64,000 nucleotides of DNA from Portunus trituberculatus (lineage: Eukaryota; Arthropoda; Malacostraca; Decapoda; Portunidae), in NCBI RefSeq assembly GCF_017591435.1, contig NC_059289.1, positions 21,238,806-21,302,805 on the forward strand. Direction: 5' to 3'. Made by a program: the position numbers and the translations under genes. The notes beneath the pieces are model-generated. The model was given only the letters and a program-made list of their open reading frames with translations. It did not search any database and was not told the DNA's origin. Positions 11,703-22,482 of the stretch are shown in pieces (the first letter of the stretch is position 1; the number at the start of each line of letters is the position of its first letter).

Positions 11703-11803
11703 GAGGGAGAAACTGTCTTTCCCTCAAATATGTATATATACATATGTACGTATGTCCAAGGTAAGCATACTTCACTGTAAGGCATAGGAAAACACTGAGC
11801 AGG

Positions 11804-11809
11804 AATAAA
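11804..11809 (+). terminator. COX7C: COX7C polyadenylation signal AATAAA
   Basis: A canonical AATAAA lies about 100 bases after the COX7C stop codon and is the first in the 3' region. It sits at the outer edge of the inverted repeat that begins at about 11807, so the transposon-derived repeat directly borders the transcript end. Confidence 0.8.
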
Positions 11810-13068
11810 GTAATTATAAGATTAAGCAAATACTTACCAAGGATGAAGGTTGATCTTAATTTCATGATCATTTGACTGCATCACTTTTAGGCATTCATTG
11901 AGATGCTCCCCAACCGTCTCCCTGCTCAGCCTTCAGAGTGTAGTTTTGAGAGAACCAGATCAACAGTTGAGCTCTGACGTATATAATGCTTAACCCTTAA
12001 AGTACGGGGGGTTGATTTACTTTCCATCTGTTACAATGGGGAAAAATCACACCTGTCAAAAATGCTAAAAATATTTTTTCCTTATAAAAACATATTTTTG
12101 TGTTATTCTGAGTACAACGATGTCGTTTTTAACATATTGTGACCTCTGAGAGCAAAGTTATTGCATATCAAAAAATTCATGGCAGAACCCGCCGCTAAGA
12201 AATACACCCAAGCTCCGATAACACTGCGTGCTCTCTCTCTCTCTCTCTCTCTCTCTCCTTTTTGGGCATTTGAATTTGACATAAAAGTAGGAACTTTTGC
12301 ACTTTCATGTCAAGAAAATGCGAAATCAGATATATGAAATGATGTGTAAAACAGGAAAAGAAAAAGGAGCCACATATTACAGGTATTGTGGATTTCTATA
12401 ATAATTGGAATCTGGCAACTCTTATTAACAATGGTATTCACGTGACTTGGCCGACAAGCACAGTCTTGTAGAGGCAACCATAGGTGACACACACCAGCGC
12501 ATTGCTCGAGGGGAATAGGCTACGTGAGGAAGTTTATGAACGTCGCTGTGAGGGTTGGTCTCTGTCTCCCAGATCACTGTCAGAAACACTACTGGAGTCT
12601 TCACTTTCTTCTGTCTCAATAAAAAATTCACTCTTCATTTTCATCACTCCCCAATGTCATTACCGAATAACACTGACATAACATCACACGGAGTACTGTT
12701 TCCTCCTTCCCGGTCACGGGGGTCGCCAGATGTCGCCTTGAAATGGTAAAAGATGACCTATTGTGAGGGAACATATGTCTCAAGGCTCAAGCAGGTGAGT
12801 GAGAAAAGATGTCAGATACCTCCACTTGCCCCAGGACCAATAGTGAGGGGGAGAGATTCAAACGTTTGGTGCAGAAAAATTGTGATTACCGGTACGATTC
12901 ATGCCTCTCTGCATGTGACGTTACAATCATACCGATACGATCACCGTATTTTCAGGGTTAAGGGTTGGGTATGGGTGGGCATTGAATGTCTAAGTAACAC
13001 AGTCAAATGCATGTGAAATTAAGATCAACCTTCATACTTGGTAAGTATTCGCTTAATCTTATAATTTC
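11807..13068. repeat. Inverted repeat related to DIRS terminal repeats
   Basis: The left arm (about 11807-11935; contains ATTAAGCAAATACTTACCAA and GTTGATCTTAATTTCATG) is the reverse complement of the right arm (about 12965-13068). The arm also resembles the DIRS termini at 13065-13130 and 30790-30890, sharing TCATTTGACTGCAT and GAGATGCTCCC motifs. It may be a non-autonomous palindromic derivative of the neighbouring DIRS-like element. A piggyBac-like element lies near its centre. Confidence 0.6.
11994..12957. mobile_element. piggyBac-like non-autonomous element, TTAA-flanked
   Basis: TTAA flanks both ends (11990-11993 and 12958-12961). The termini are CCCTTAAAGTACGGGG and, read inward from the right, CCCTGAAAATACGGTG, matching at 13 of 16 positions. 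TTAA duplication with CCC termini is the piggyBac hallmark. No transposase was recognised inside; a (CT)n tract is at about 12231-12256. Confidence 0.75.
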
Positions 13069-13170
13069 ACTTTGCTCATTTGATTGCGTACTAAGGCACC
13101 CAATGAGAGCTTCAGAGGGGTTGCTCAAAACTACACATACATAATACAACAGAGTAAAATAATACACCTA

Positions 13171-13744
13171 ACCCTCTTTTATCGCGTGAAATTGGTGCCT
13201 AAAAAAAAAACGCGATAACGGAAGTGAAGAATAAAAAGGTAGTAAATAAATTGGTGCCTCAACCCAAAAATGTTCTTAAAAAATTTTCCTGTTACCCTAA
13301 ATTTACTACAATTAATACTGGAGTTGCTTATTAACATTTGACAATCTGAAATGAATGAAAACCACCTCTGAACAACAGAATACCACATGCGAGACTGAGG
13401 GGTGGTGGTGGTGGTGAGCAGTGTGACTGGAACCAATCAGCTCCCTTATTCAAATCACGTGACGTGAATACTCAGCGATGATTGGCTGCTGGCTCCTCTT
13501 CCTCCTCCTCCTCATGATCATCATCCTTCTCCCCCTCCACCTCTTCCTTTTCCTCCTCCTCCTCCCCCCATCTAAACATTCGTCGGTGTGTGGTTGGGAT
13601 ACGGGTACTACTACTACTACTACTACTACTACTATGGGTGTGCGATAACGACTTTCCAGATACGCTAAAACTGAATTTTGCAGATTTTCATAAATGCGCG
13701 ATAACGCCTAAACGCGATAACAGAAGGGCGCGATAACGGAGGGT
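13171..13744. mobile_element. TA-flanked MITE with ATCGCG termini
   Basis: The left end ACCCTCTTTTATCGCG pairs with the right end, which reads inward ACCCTCCGTTATCGCG (14 of 16 match). TA lies at both borders (13169-13170 and 13745-13746). CGCGATAACG recurs inside near both ends. The interior holds CCT-rich (13495-13570) and ACT (about 13605-13634) trinucleotide runs and no recognisable transposase. It interrupts the 3' region of the DIRS-like element. Confidence 0.8.
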
Positions 13745-13858
13745 TAGATGTATACTCAAGGGAACTAAACATTTCATTCCCTTTTCTTTACAATGTAACA
13801 TGTACACTACTATAACAAAAATCCAAATTGTCTTCAATTATAGAATTCCAAAAAGTTT

Positions 13859-14077
13859 CTATATTAAGCTAATACAGCATCTCCAAAGTGCAACTCTAAC
13901 AGGCTTATGATAAGTAGAGAAGGTAGATGTCCTGGACCATCCTATTGCTTTCACAATGGTTGACAATGGTAGATAAATCGCTGCCTTGCTGGATGAAGCT
14001 GGTCTGATAGAGTGAGGAGAAAAAATAGATAGATTAATCCCAGCATATTTCATAACGTCCTTCGTCCAGTGCCTTAA
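13859..14077 (-). pseudogene. DIRS tyrosine recombinase, C-terminal part
   Basis: This frame encodes the C-terminal catalytic part of the recombinase that integrates the circular DNA of DIRS elements. The H-x-x-R box is seen as HSIR (codons near 14003-14014), followed by ASSSKAAIYLPLSTIVKAIGWS and a final STYHKPV segment with the expected tyrosine. The upstream part lies beyond a 3.5-kb piggyBac-like insertion: the reading frame stops at TTAA 14074-14077 and resumes in frame at 17599. The intact frame on both sides argues that the insertion itself caused the break. The rest of the element is also damaged, so it is inactive here. Confidence 0.8.
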
Positions 14078-14333
14078 CCCTTACAATCCCGCATTAATTC
14101 TGGTTATGCCTTCCCCCCAGCCCGCATTTGCGAGGGAAAAAATTGTTTTTTCTAAACATTAATTAGTCTTAAAATATGAAAATTTAAGACAAAAATATAT
14201 TTGAAAAGACAGCAAGAAGAAAATATTTCAACACTTACAGCTTGAGAAGCGATGTTAAAGTCAAGATGTTGACAATGATCCCCTACAAAGTCGCACCACC
14301 AGAGATGTGATAATACAGTGTAAATTTGATATA

Positions 14334-16270
14334 CAGGTGATCCTCGGGTTAGGGCAGTTTTTCATCGGTCGAATCAGCGTTTATTCAAATCATGAAGCAA
14401 TTTTTTCCATAAGATACTTAAGAATTGGGGATAAGGACTAGACCCCACAAAACAACACTATAACCTCAAAAAAACACTAACTTAGACTAAATCAGTACTA
14501 TTAAAGGCTTAATTTATATCTAACTTTTTTTTATTAAACATATAAGGGTTCTGTACAGTATATTTTTGGAAATAAAAACACTTGCAGTGGTCTCGTGGTA
14601 CTTGTCCCTTTTCTTCCAAATTGTTGATACTATTGATCTAGGGACACCCATTTGTCCTGCAACGACACTGAGCTATACCTGCCTCACACTTTCTTATAAG
14701 CTCAAGCTTATCTTTGAAAGGCAGGAAATTGTGCCTCTTAGGGCTGGGGGTGGCTTTCCGTCGTCTTGAGTCAGACAAAACGCAGTTTTCCTCTAGCGTC
14801 AATTTTTAGTCAAGTTAAGATTATGGTTTGTAATTAACACTTTTATAATAAAGTTAATTCTCTTGTTAATTGGGATGATGCTATAATCTCAAATCAATAG
14901 AATCTTGATAAATAGATAAATATATATTTGTACATATATATTTTTTTCCTAGCCTAACAGTGAAAAGTAGTTCAGTTATTTGTTTACATTTCTCTGGGAG
15001 TGCAACATTCCAAGGCAGAACTTCCAAGGAACAACTGGCCAAGATGAGCAGCACTGTTGTTTATGAGTGAACAAAGCTGTCTGAAGAGTTTCTCATAGGG
15101 AGCATTAACCCTTGTGCGGTGGTGATCGTTCATGAACGATCGCATCGGTACGTTTCGTGCGGCGGTGATCATTCATGTAATCATGATTTTTCGCACCACT
15201 TTAAACTTCCCGTTTTCTTACTCAAGTCGGAGGGTGAGTGTATGTATCAGGTAACACTGTCCAACGAGTTGAGTTGCCAGTTTTGCTATTTCATCTCAGT
15301 CTAGTCTCACATCTTTCCATCTTGGAGGAGACATCTGGCAACCCCCATGGCACTGCGGGTGGAACGTCCCCTCCGCATGAGGCGAGATATCACAGCAATG
15401 AGATGGATAGTGATATATACGTGTCATTTGGGAGTGATGTGGATTTTAGTGAAAGTGAAGACAAGAATGAATGAAAGAAAGAAAAATGAATAGAGAAAGA
15501 GAGAGAGATTAGAGTAGGTAAAGGCCTAGAGTCAAAACAAGCTGACACATATTCTCTCTCTCTCTCATTGGAAGTACAATTTCTTCACCCAAAAGATATG
15601 CCCAGAGAGAGAGAGAGAGAGAGCAAGCGAGAGAGAACTGGCGCGCTGGTATCCACGGTGGGTTACATCGTGGCTATCAGGAGGAATATTTGATAAGCAA
15701 TAACTTTGCTGTCAGAGATCGTAGCAAGCTGCAAAGTACATTAATGTATTCAGAATTTCAAAAAGAAATGTATTTTCATGAGTAAAACTATCTCCTGTGA
15801 TTTTTTTTTTAGTTTACCATTTTACCTGCAGATGGGAATGATTAATTTATAATTACCCCGTCGCACAAGGGTTAAAGGCCAAAAATAGCAACGAAAGAAT
15901 AGCAATGGCTTGCTGGGGGTGAAGGGGCCGCCATGTTTGTTTACAGTTGACAAACGTGACCAAGGCGGAAGCGAGCTTGTGTGTGACGACCAGCGTCGAC
16001 GAAAGTTGACAGTCTTCAGAGAGTTGACAGAAAAGTGCTAGTGTGATGCCATCTTAAGCGATGCACAGGGTAGCGTCGGGTTACACTTCCACCTGACAGG
16101 CTGGCGGCAAATTTGGGGTGGCGATGGATTTGGCTGGTTGGGTGGCACTCAAGATATGAATGTCGAATTGTCGAGTCAGTCGGTCGAACCTTGAGGATTG
16201 GGTATTAATTAACTGAGTTTGAATTGGCAATAATTTGAACTGTGAACAGTTAAATCAGGAGGATCCCCTG
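14334..16270. mobile_element. Tigger/mariner-like element, TA-flanked, itself interrupted
   Basis: The left end CAGGTGATCCTCGGGTTAG begins after TA (14332-14333). The right end reads inward CAGGGGATCCTCCTG and is followed by TA (16271-16272). The left and right interiors also share GGTCGAA-type motifs near the ends (14370 and 16185). A 763-bp piggyBac-like element (15109-15871) sits inside. No intact transposase was recognised. Confidence 0.7.
15109..15871. mobile_element. Second piggyBac-like element, nested
   Basis: TTAA at 15105-15108 and 15872-15875 flanks the element. The termini read CCCTTGTGCGGTGGTG and, inward from the right, CCCTTGTGCGACGGGG; the first ten bases are identical. The interior has a short palindrome ATCGTTCATGAACGAT (15125-15140) and GA/CT tracts (15492-15510, 15552-15566, 15604-15623). 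It is a non-autonomous copy of a family distinct from the 14078-17594 element. Confidence 0.85.
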
Positions 16271-16583
16271 TATTATGTTAGTTTTTCTTCACTTTTCAGT
16301 TATTTTGTAATTTAGATGCATTTCCATTACTTTATCAAACTTGTTTTACACAATTTTTCCAATTTACAGCAAAATGTCAGCATAAAACAATGCATGCGAC
16401 TGCCTCCTTTCATGACTGCAAAGCTCTGAGGGGATGTACCACGCGTCCTTGACTCATAACTCGAAGATAATTGGTGGCTAGTGAAATGGCAACAGTAACA
16501 TGCTTTTTTCAATATGAAATGAGGCGGGAAAACTTGCGCCGTAAATATATGTGAACGGATATTTGTCCACAAACGTACATATA

Positions 16584-17572
16584 CAGGCAAACCCCGTTTA
16601 ACGAAGGTTCACACAACGAAATTTCGCTACAACAAAGGTTTAATTTTACTACCATCTGCTCGTTTAACGAACACCAAACTCGCTTTAATGAAGTTTTATC
16701 CAGGTAATTTTTTTCAAATTTGAAAGCCCCACCATATCACGCAAGCTGACAGGCTTTTGAATACACCAGGAGCTGCTGGTACTAAGGCCTGCCTCAGGAA
16801 AAATCCAGGGACCCCTATAGAATAAAGATCAAGATCAAGATCAAGCCTCTCGTGGACAACACGCGCAACATTCACTCCCCAGTCAAAACGTAACAGCGTC
16901 AGCAGCAGCTTGTCTTCCCTAGCTCAACTTACCACCAAAATGCCCTGCAATTGGCCTAGTGTTCGTAAGAAGACCAGGAAGTCTCTTACTCTCCAAATGA
17001 AGCTAGATATTATTCACAGACACGATAGAGGCCAGAAAACTATAGCAGTGCTGGCCACTATCTTGACTCCATATTATACTGTCTCTATTTTCAAGTCAGC
17101 AGACTCTATTAAGAAGGCTGGTGAGACCGTATCTTCCTTGCAAGCTAAAAGAACCGCCTGAACTCGTGACTCTACAATGGATAAAATGGAAAGCCTTGTG
17201 GAAATGTGGTACATAAGTTTTGTATGCAGTACAATGATGCGCACTTTGTTTATATTCCACAGGTTGCCGGTTAGTGTCTTTCCGTTTCACTCTTCCTCCC
17301 TTCATAAAGTTAAGATCATCAACATTATAAAGTTACATACATACATACATTAGTGTACATTATAATGACTTAAATTAAACTACCTAAATGTTTAACTTCA
17401 TAATTTTTACTTTCATTAAACCTTTTACTGTACTATGATGCACTCTCGCTTTGCTTACTCTCAATGGAAGTTCAAATCAGGGGTTAAACTTGTTATAATC
17501 GGTTCGCTTAACAAGTTTTGCTTAATGAAGGGTTTTTAGGAACGTAACCCTTCGTTAAACGGGGGTTGCCTG
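16584..17572 (+). mobile_element. Tigger (pogo-type) DNA transposon, internally deleted
   Basis: The left end CAGGCAAACCCCGTTTAACG is preceded by TA (16582-16583). The right end reads inward CAGGCAACCCCCGTTTAACG and is followed by TA (17573-17574). At 989 bp it is shorter than full Tigger elements (usually over 2 kb) and keeps only the N-terminal part of the transposase. Confidence 0.88.
16910..17161 (+). pseudogene. Tigger transposase N-terminal fragment (CENP-B/psq-type HTH)
   Basis: The frame encodes KKTRKSLTLQMKLDIIHRHD, then GQKTIAVLATILTPYYTVS and SADSIKKAGE. This matches the helix-turn-helix DNA-binding region at the start of Tigger/CENP-B transposases, where the basic KR-KxLTLxxKLxII signature is characteristic. 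The frame stops after 83 residues; the second DNA-binding half and the DDE catalytic domain are missing. ATG 16910 or the later ATG at 16940 could be the original start. It is a defective internal-deletion derivative mobilised, if at all, by a transposase made elsewhere. Confidence 0.8.
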
Positions 17573-17598
17573 TACGTGTACGGGACGGTAAGGGTTAA

Positions 17599-18222
17599 GG
17601 TGTCCCTAGTTGCTGGTTTATCATAAGATTTTGTGGTTATGAACAATGAGGTTACTTTCCCCCTTTTTTTTAAAGTCTTCTCCAAATAATTTCTGAGTGC
17701 TGTGTGCACACACAACCTCCTATCAGGTGCGTAAGCCTTAAAACTTATTTGTGATAAATGGCTCCTTGGTCCTGATGTCTTAAGAAGATCTATTGCAAAT
17801 ACTACCTTAGATGAAGTAATAGTCATATATCCTTATGTCTAGCATATGTAATGTCTTATAACGTTGTCCAGATAAGATCAACATTAACATGATTAATTTC
17901 TTGGATAATTGAGTTATCATAAGATACTTGTTTGATCCTAAACTCTTTATATGCTCAAGCACTACCTCAGGGTCCCATGTGACATTATACCATGGGAGAG
18001 CAGGGTCTCTCTTGAAACACTGCTTTCATGAATCTAGACACCAATAAGTGCTGATCTGTTGGTTTGCCGTCAATATTTGCAATTGCAGAAATGGAAGATC
18101 TTAATGTATTTACGGAACTTTACTTTCTCCCTTTCCTATATTCATTAAGAAGAAATTCTAAGAGCAAATTTACGGATGGATTAATTTTCCCCTTGATACA
18201 AAATAACAACCATCTCTTAATA
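17599..18222 (-). pseudogene. DIRS tyrosine recombinase, N-terminal and central part
   Basis: On the minus strand the frame shows LSGQRYKTLHMLD (codons near 17850-17890), containing the first catalytic Arg of tyrosine recombinases, then AYAPDRRLCVHTALRNYLEK and SLFITTKSYDKPATRDTL. The last residues meet the TTAA at 17595-17598, after which the protein continues at 14077. An upstream start is not seen because a MITE lies at 18223-18536 and the frame is damaged. Order and motifs match DIRS recombinases; the R, H-x-x-R and Tyr set is visible across the two pieces. Confidence 0.8.
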
Positions 18223-18536
18223 CAGGCAAACCCCGCATAACGAATGGGTTAGGTTCCAAAAAGTGTTCATTATGCAAAAATTTGTTGTACGGGGTCCTAG
18301 GATGAGTAAAAAAAAATAAAAAAATAAATAAATTTTAAATGCGTTGAATTCGGACACGGCAGTGGATGGTAGTGATGGTGATTTGGCGGTGTTTTCAAAC
18401 TCGGCCAAAATTTCCCCAATAAAAATTTTGTTATAGCGGGGTTTGGTGTTCGTTATGTGACTTAAGGGTAATAAAACAAATTATTCGTTGTGGCGAAAAT
18501 TCGTTTTGAAAACATTCGTTATGCGGGGTTATACTG
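18223..18536. mobile_element. Tigger-like MITE with GCATAACGAA termini
   Basis: The left end CAGGCAAACCCCGCATAACG follows TA (18221-18222). The right end reads inward CAGTATAACCCCGCATAACG. The base pair after the right end is TC instead of TA, so the duplication has decayed or the border is one mutation away. The element is 314 bp and non-coding, and it interrupts the DIRS element before the recombinase. Confidence 0.7.
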
Positions 18537-19261
18537 TCATTTTGTTGCATTTCACCATGACCCAAGTAAAAACGTTACAACTTCTGATGAAATACCTTGA
18601 CTCTCGAAAGATTTCCTGATACCACCATTGCTGTGAGTCTCAATGTTGCAGCTCAAGGATGTTTGTGAGATGGATCCTGCAGAAGAGTGAGGCATTTTTG
18701 TGGTAATAACACTGGATCCTCCACTAACAATAATAGTGCTTTTGGGAACCAGACCTGCGTTGGCCAAAGAGGAAGAATTACCAATATTGTCGCTCTGTCC
18801 TCCTGTATTTTTTGGAGCTTTTTCCCAATGAGACTGAAAGGCAGAAAAGCATAATTTAGTCCTTGTAACCAGGGAATGGTGAAGGCATTCGTATGATAAG
18901 CATCAGGATCTGGTTTCCAAGATACAAATTTATCAAACTGAGCATTTATCCTAGTAGCAAATCTAAATCAGGTATAAAAATATTTTGCATAATTTATCAA
19001 ATAGGTTGTGATCAAGCATCCATTCTGTGTCAATGTTCGTAATTCTTGACTCCTGGTCTATTTCGATATTCTCAGTACCTCTAATATTCTCAGCTGAAAA
19101 GGTGATGTTCCTCACATTGGCCCACTCAAAAATCTGCTCAACAATTGTCAATGTCAATAATTTAGTACTTGCGCTGCGATCTATACAAGCTATGACTGTT
19201 GTATTATCTGATTTCAACCTAACATGAGTGTCTCTATGATCTCTACATAAAGATTTTAGTC
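18537..19261 (-). pseudogene. DIRS pol: end of RNase H and linker to the recombinase
   Basis: The minus-strand frame includes HVRLKSDNTTVIACIDR and later residues (19100-19230), the second half of the RNase H domain, where SDNTTV contains the conserved Asp-Asn. Downstream the frame continues through KPDPDAYHTNAFTIPW-type sequence (near 18900) and LWPTQVWFP (near 18750), the conserved linker between RNase H and recombinase in DIRS elements. Stops and frame changes are present. The first half of RNase H lies on the far side of the 9-kb hAT-like insertion. Confidence 0.75.
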
Positions 19262-19269
19262 CCAACAAC
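19262..19269. repeat. 8-bp target-site duplication (left), CCAACAAC
   Basis: CCAACAAC here is repeated exactly at 28336-28343, immediately outside the two ends of the 19270-28335 element. Eight base pairs is the hAT target duplication length. Confidence 0.92.
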
Positions 19270-19899
19270 CAGGGGTGTGGAGTCGAGGAGTCGAGGAATT
19301 GGCTACTTTTGGCCGGAATTGGAGTCAGAGTCAGAGTCGGAGTCGGAGTCGGTAAAAATATGAGCGACTCCGACTCCTTTACGTGATAAATTTTTTAGTA
19401 AAGATTCCACTTCAAGGAGTTTGCTACAAATTGGGAGAAATTGACTTTGTGGAGGATGTGTCCAATCAAAACAGTCTGCAGGAATATTGGTATTTTTAAT
19501 ATTTTCCATGCTTTTTATTTTGTTAAGGAAGGAGGGCGGTACATGTCGCAACAACCACCCAGACAGCAGATAATACGGGTATCCCCTTTTGCCATATTTT
19601 ATGGTATTTTGCATGAACTAATGCTATATTTATCATAGAGGTTAATTGCTAAGTGATATCCAACGATGGTAAAATGAGTGTGGTACTATGCTCGTTTTTC
19701 AGTAAAACGACAGAACCCCCCAAAATAAGCCACTCCCACACCTTTTCCTGATTGGCAGGTCAGTAAATGAGGTCTAATCTCACCCCTTCCTCCTCTTCTG
19801 TCTGACACACACGCACACACACATGTTGCTTGTGGCACATCACGTTATACAATATATGTATGAAACATAACGACGGTAAATATGTGTGTGTGTGTGTGT

Positions 19900-22434
19900 A
19901 TTTACCTAGTTGTAGTTTTACAGGGCCTGGGCTTTATGCTCGTGTGGTCCCGTCTCCATATCTACACTTATCCAATTTTTCTTTAAAACTATGTACACTC
20001 TTTGCTGACACCATTTCCTCACTCAAACTGTTCCAAGTCTCAACACATCTTTGCGGAAACTAAATTTTTAACATCTCTCAGACATCTTCCTTCCTCAGTT
20101 TCTTACTATGCGATCTTGTGTTTCTAATGTCATATTCTTCTCTCAGGATTAGTTTCTCATTATCCACTTGATCAATTCCGTTAATCAATTTATAAACTTG
20201 TATCAGATCCTCTCTCTCTTCTCTGTTCCAGGGTTGGTAGATCCATAGCTTTTAGTCTCTCCTCATATGTCATCCCTTTAAATTCTGGAACCATTCTTGT
20301 AGCCATTTTTGTAGTCTCTCCAATTTTCTTATATGTTTCTTTTTTTATGGGGTCCACACAACTCCTGCATATTCCAATCTAGGTCTTATTTTAGTACTTA
20401 TCAATTTCTTCATCATTTCTTTGTCCATATAGTGAAATGCTAATCCAATATTCCTTAGCAAATTATCGTCTCTGAAAATTCTATCAATATGGCTTACCAG
20501 TTGATTGTTTTCTTCCATTGTCACTCCCAAGTCCTTTTCCTTTTTACTTTTTCTAGTTCTACTCCATCTCCCATCTTATAGATTCCCAATGGTTGTCTTT
20601 CACTTTTCCCATTTCCATGACATGGCTTTTGTCCACATTGAATTCCATCTCCCATTTTTACTCCATTTCCAGATCTTGTTTAAGTCTTCCTGTAGTATTT
20701 CACAATCCTCTTTTGTTTAATGACTCTGCACAGTTTTGCATCGTCCGCAAACAGATTTATGTAACTGTTCACTCCCTCTGGCATGTCATTTATATATGAG
20801 AAAAATTATTGGCGCCAATACTGACCCTGTGGCACTCCGCTGTCTACTGTTCTCCACTTGGACTTCATATCTTTAACTATCGTCCTTATTTGTCTCCCCT
20901 TCAAGTAATTTTTCATCCATCTCAATGTGCTTCCTTTTAAGCCACCCTTGTCCTCTAACTTCCATAGTAATCTTTCATGTGGCACTTTATCAAAAGCCTT
21001 TTTAAATCTAAATAAATACAGTCAATCCATCCTCTCTCTCTTGTACTTTATCAACTATTCTAGAGTAGAAACTCAATAAATTTGTTACACATGACTGAAC
21101 TTTTCTAAAATGAAATTGGCTATTTGATAATAATTTGTTGTCTTCAAGGAACTCGATCCATTGTTTCTTTATTATTCTTTCACACATCTTGCATATTACA
21201 CTAGTTAGTGATACCGGTCTGTAATTTAAAGGTTCTTCCTTCCTTCCGCTCTTATATATGGGAACCACCTCAGCTCTTTTCCACTCCACTGGTACTGTTC
21301 CATTTTCTATTGAGCATTTTATGATGATGTATATAGGACTTGCTAGTTCTTCCCTACATTCTTTCAGTATTCTACCTGAGACTTCATCCGGTCCCATTGC
21401 CTTTTCCTCATCCAGTTCCGTCATCAACTTTTTTTATTTCAAGTTTGGTTACTTTAATCTCTTTTATATGGACAGTCTCTCTATTACCCTGTGGTCTTTC
21501 AAATTTGGATTCCTTAGTAAAGACCTCATGAAATTTACTATTTAACAGTTCTGCCATACTTTTTGGGTCTTCCACCATTCCGTTCTCCCCTTTTAACCTT
21601 TCTATTGTTTCTTTGTCTTATTTTTCCATTTATGAATCGGTAGAACAATTTTGGTTTCTTACATTTTTCAACAATGTTCTTTTCATAGTTCCTTTTTTCT
21701 TCCTTTCTCACCTTAGCATATTCATTTGTTGCTGTTTTGAAGTTTTCCTTATTTTCTGGATTTCTGTTTCTTCACCTTTTCCATGCTCCATCTTGTTTCT
21801 CCTTTGCCCTAGCATACCTTGCATTAAACCAATCTTTCTTTCCTTCTTCTTTAGGTCTATATTTCGGGACATATTCCTTGACTCCTGTTTTGTATATTTC
21901 CAAAAATAAGTTATATTTCTCTTGAACCGTTTCTGAGTTTTCCATCTCCCAGTTTACGTTTTTAAAATATCTCTTGAGGTTCTCAATATCAGCCTTTCTG
22001 TAATTTAATCGGTCTCCTTTGTATGATTCATCTCTATCTTCCTTTCCTTCTTCTATATCCATTTCTAATATTATATGGTCACTCTTTCCCAATGGGCACT
22101 TATATCTTATGTCATCGTTAATTTGTATATCCCTTGTAAAAACTAGGTCCAATCTCACCGGCTCATCGTTTCCTCTGAATCTTGTGTTTTCCTTTACTCT
22201 TTGGACCATCAAATTATCTATCATTAGGTTCAGGAATCTATCTCCCCAGGCTTCTTCCCCCATACCACTTTCATAATTTTCCCAGTCCACCTCCTTACAG
22301 TTGAAATCTTCTACTAATATCACTTTTCTTCTTTTTTTAATGATTCTTGTAAGACTCCTTATTGTGTCATTTATCATGTCTTTATATTCTTGATTAGTCC
22401 ATGAATTTGTTTTTGGTGGCACATATGTTCCAAT

Positions 22435-22438
<4 letters not shown>
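19900..22438 (-). mobile_element. CR1-like LINE copy A, 5'-truncated, (GT)n on both sides
   Basis: This minus-strand LINE fragment carries the C-terminal endonuclease (21772-22422; DFNCKEVDWEN and LGKSDHIILE motifs), RT (21008-21427; GPDEVSGRILKECREELAS and NYRPVSLTS) and the RT tail. The FADD-type active site is at about 20738-20752. The catalytic GDFN is changed to EDFN. Its 3' end reads CTAGGTAAATACACAC into a microsatellite (19883-19899), and the truncated 5' end also abuts (GT)n at 22439. RT motifs fit the CR1/Jockey group. Several frameshifts make it inactive. Confidence 0.82.

Positions 22439-22480
<42 letters not shown>
22439..22480. repeat. (GT)21 microsatellite between LINE copies A and B
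   Basis: A pure GT run separates the truncated 5' end of LINE A from the 3' end of LINE B. It fits a (GT)n tract being the shared insertion target. Confidence 0.95.

Positions 22481-22482
<2 letters not shown>

Larger units (their letters stand above)
14078..17594. mobile_element. piggyBac-like element (3.5 kb) inside the DIRS recombinase
   Basis: TTAA flanks both ends (14074-14077 and 17595-17598). The left end CCCTTACAATCCCGCA matches the right end, read inward CCCTTACCGTCCCGTA. Removing the insert and one TTAA rejoins the recombinase frame. Most of its length is later insertions: a Tigger-like element (14334-16270) and a Tigger (16584-17572). The remaining piggyBac-like DNA is under 1 kb and has no recognisable transposase, so it was probably a non-autonomous copy. 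Confidence 0.85.

Noticed and set aside
19303..19614. A hAT transposase fragment in the left arm
   Set aside because: The frame is partly a translation of the GAGTCGG repeat and the rest shows no transposase motif I can recognise.
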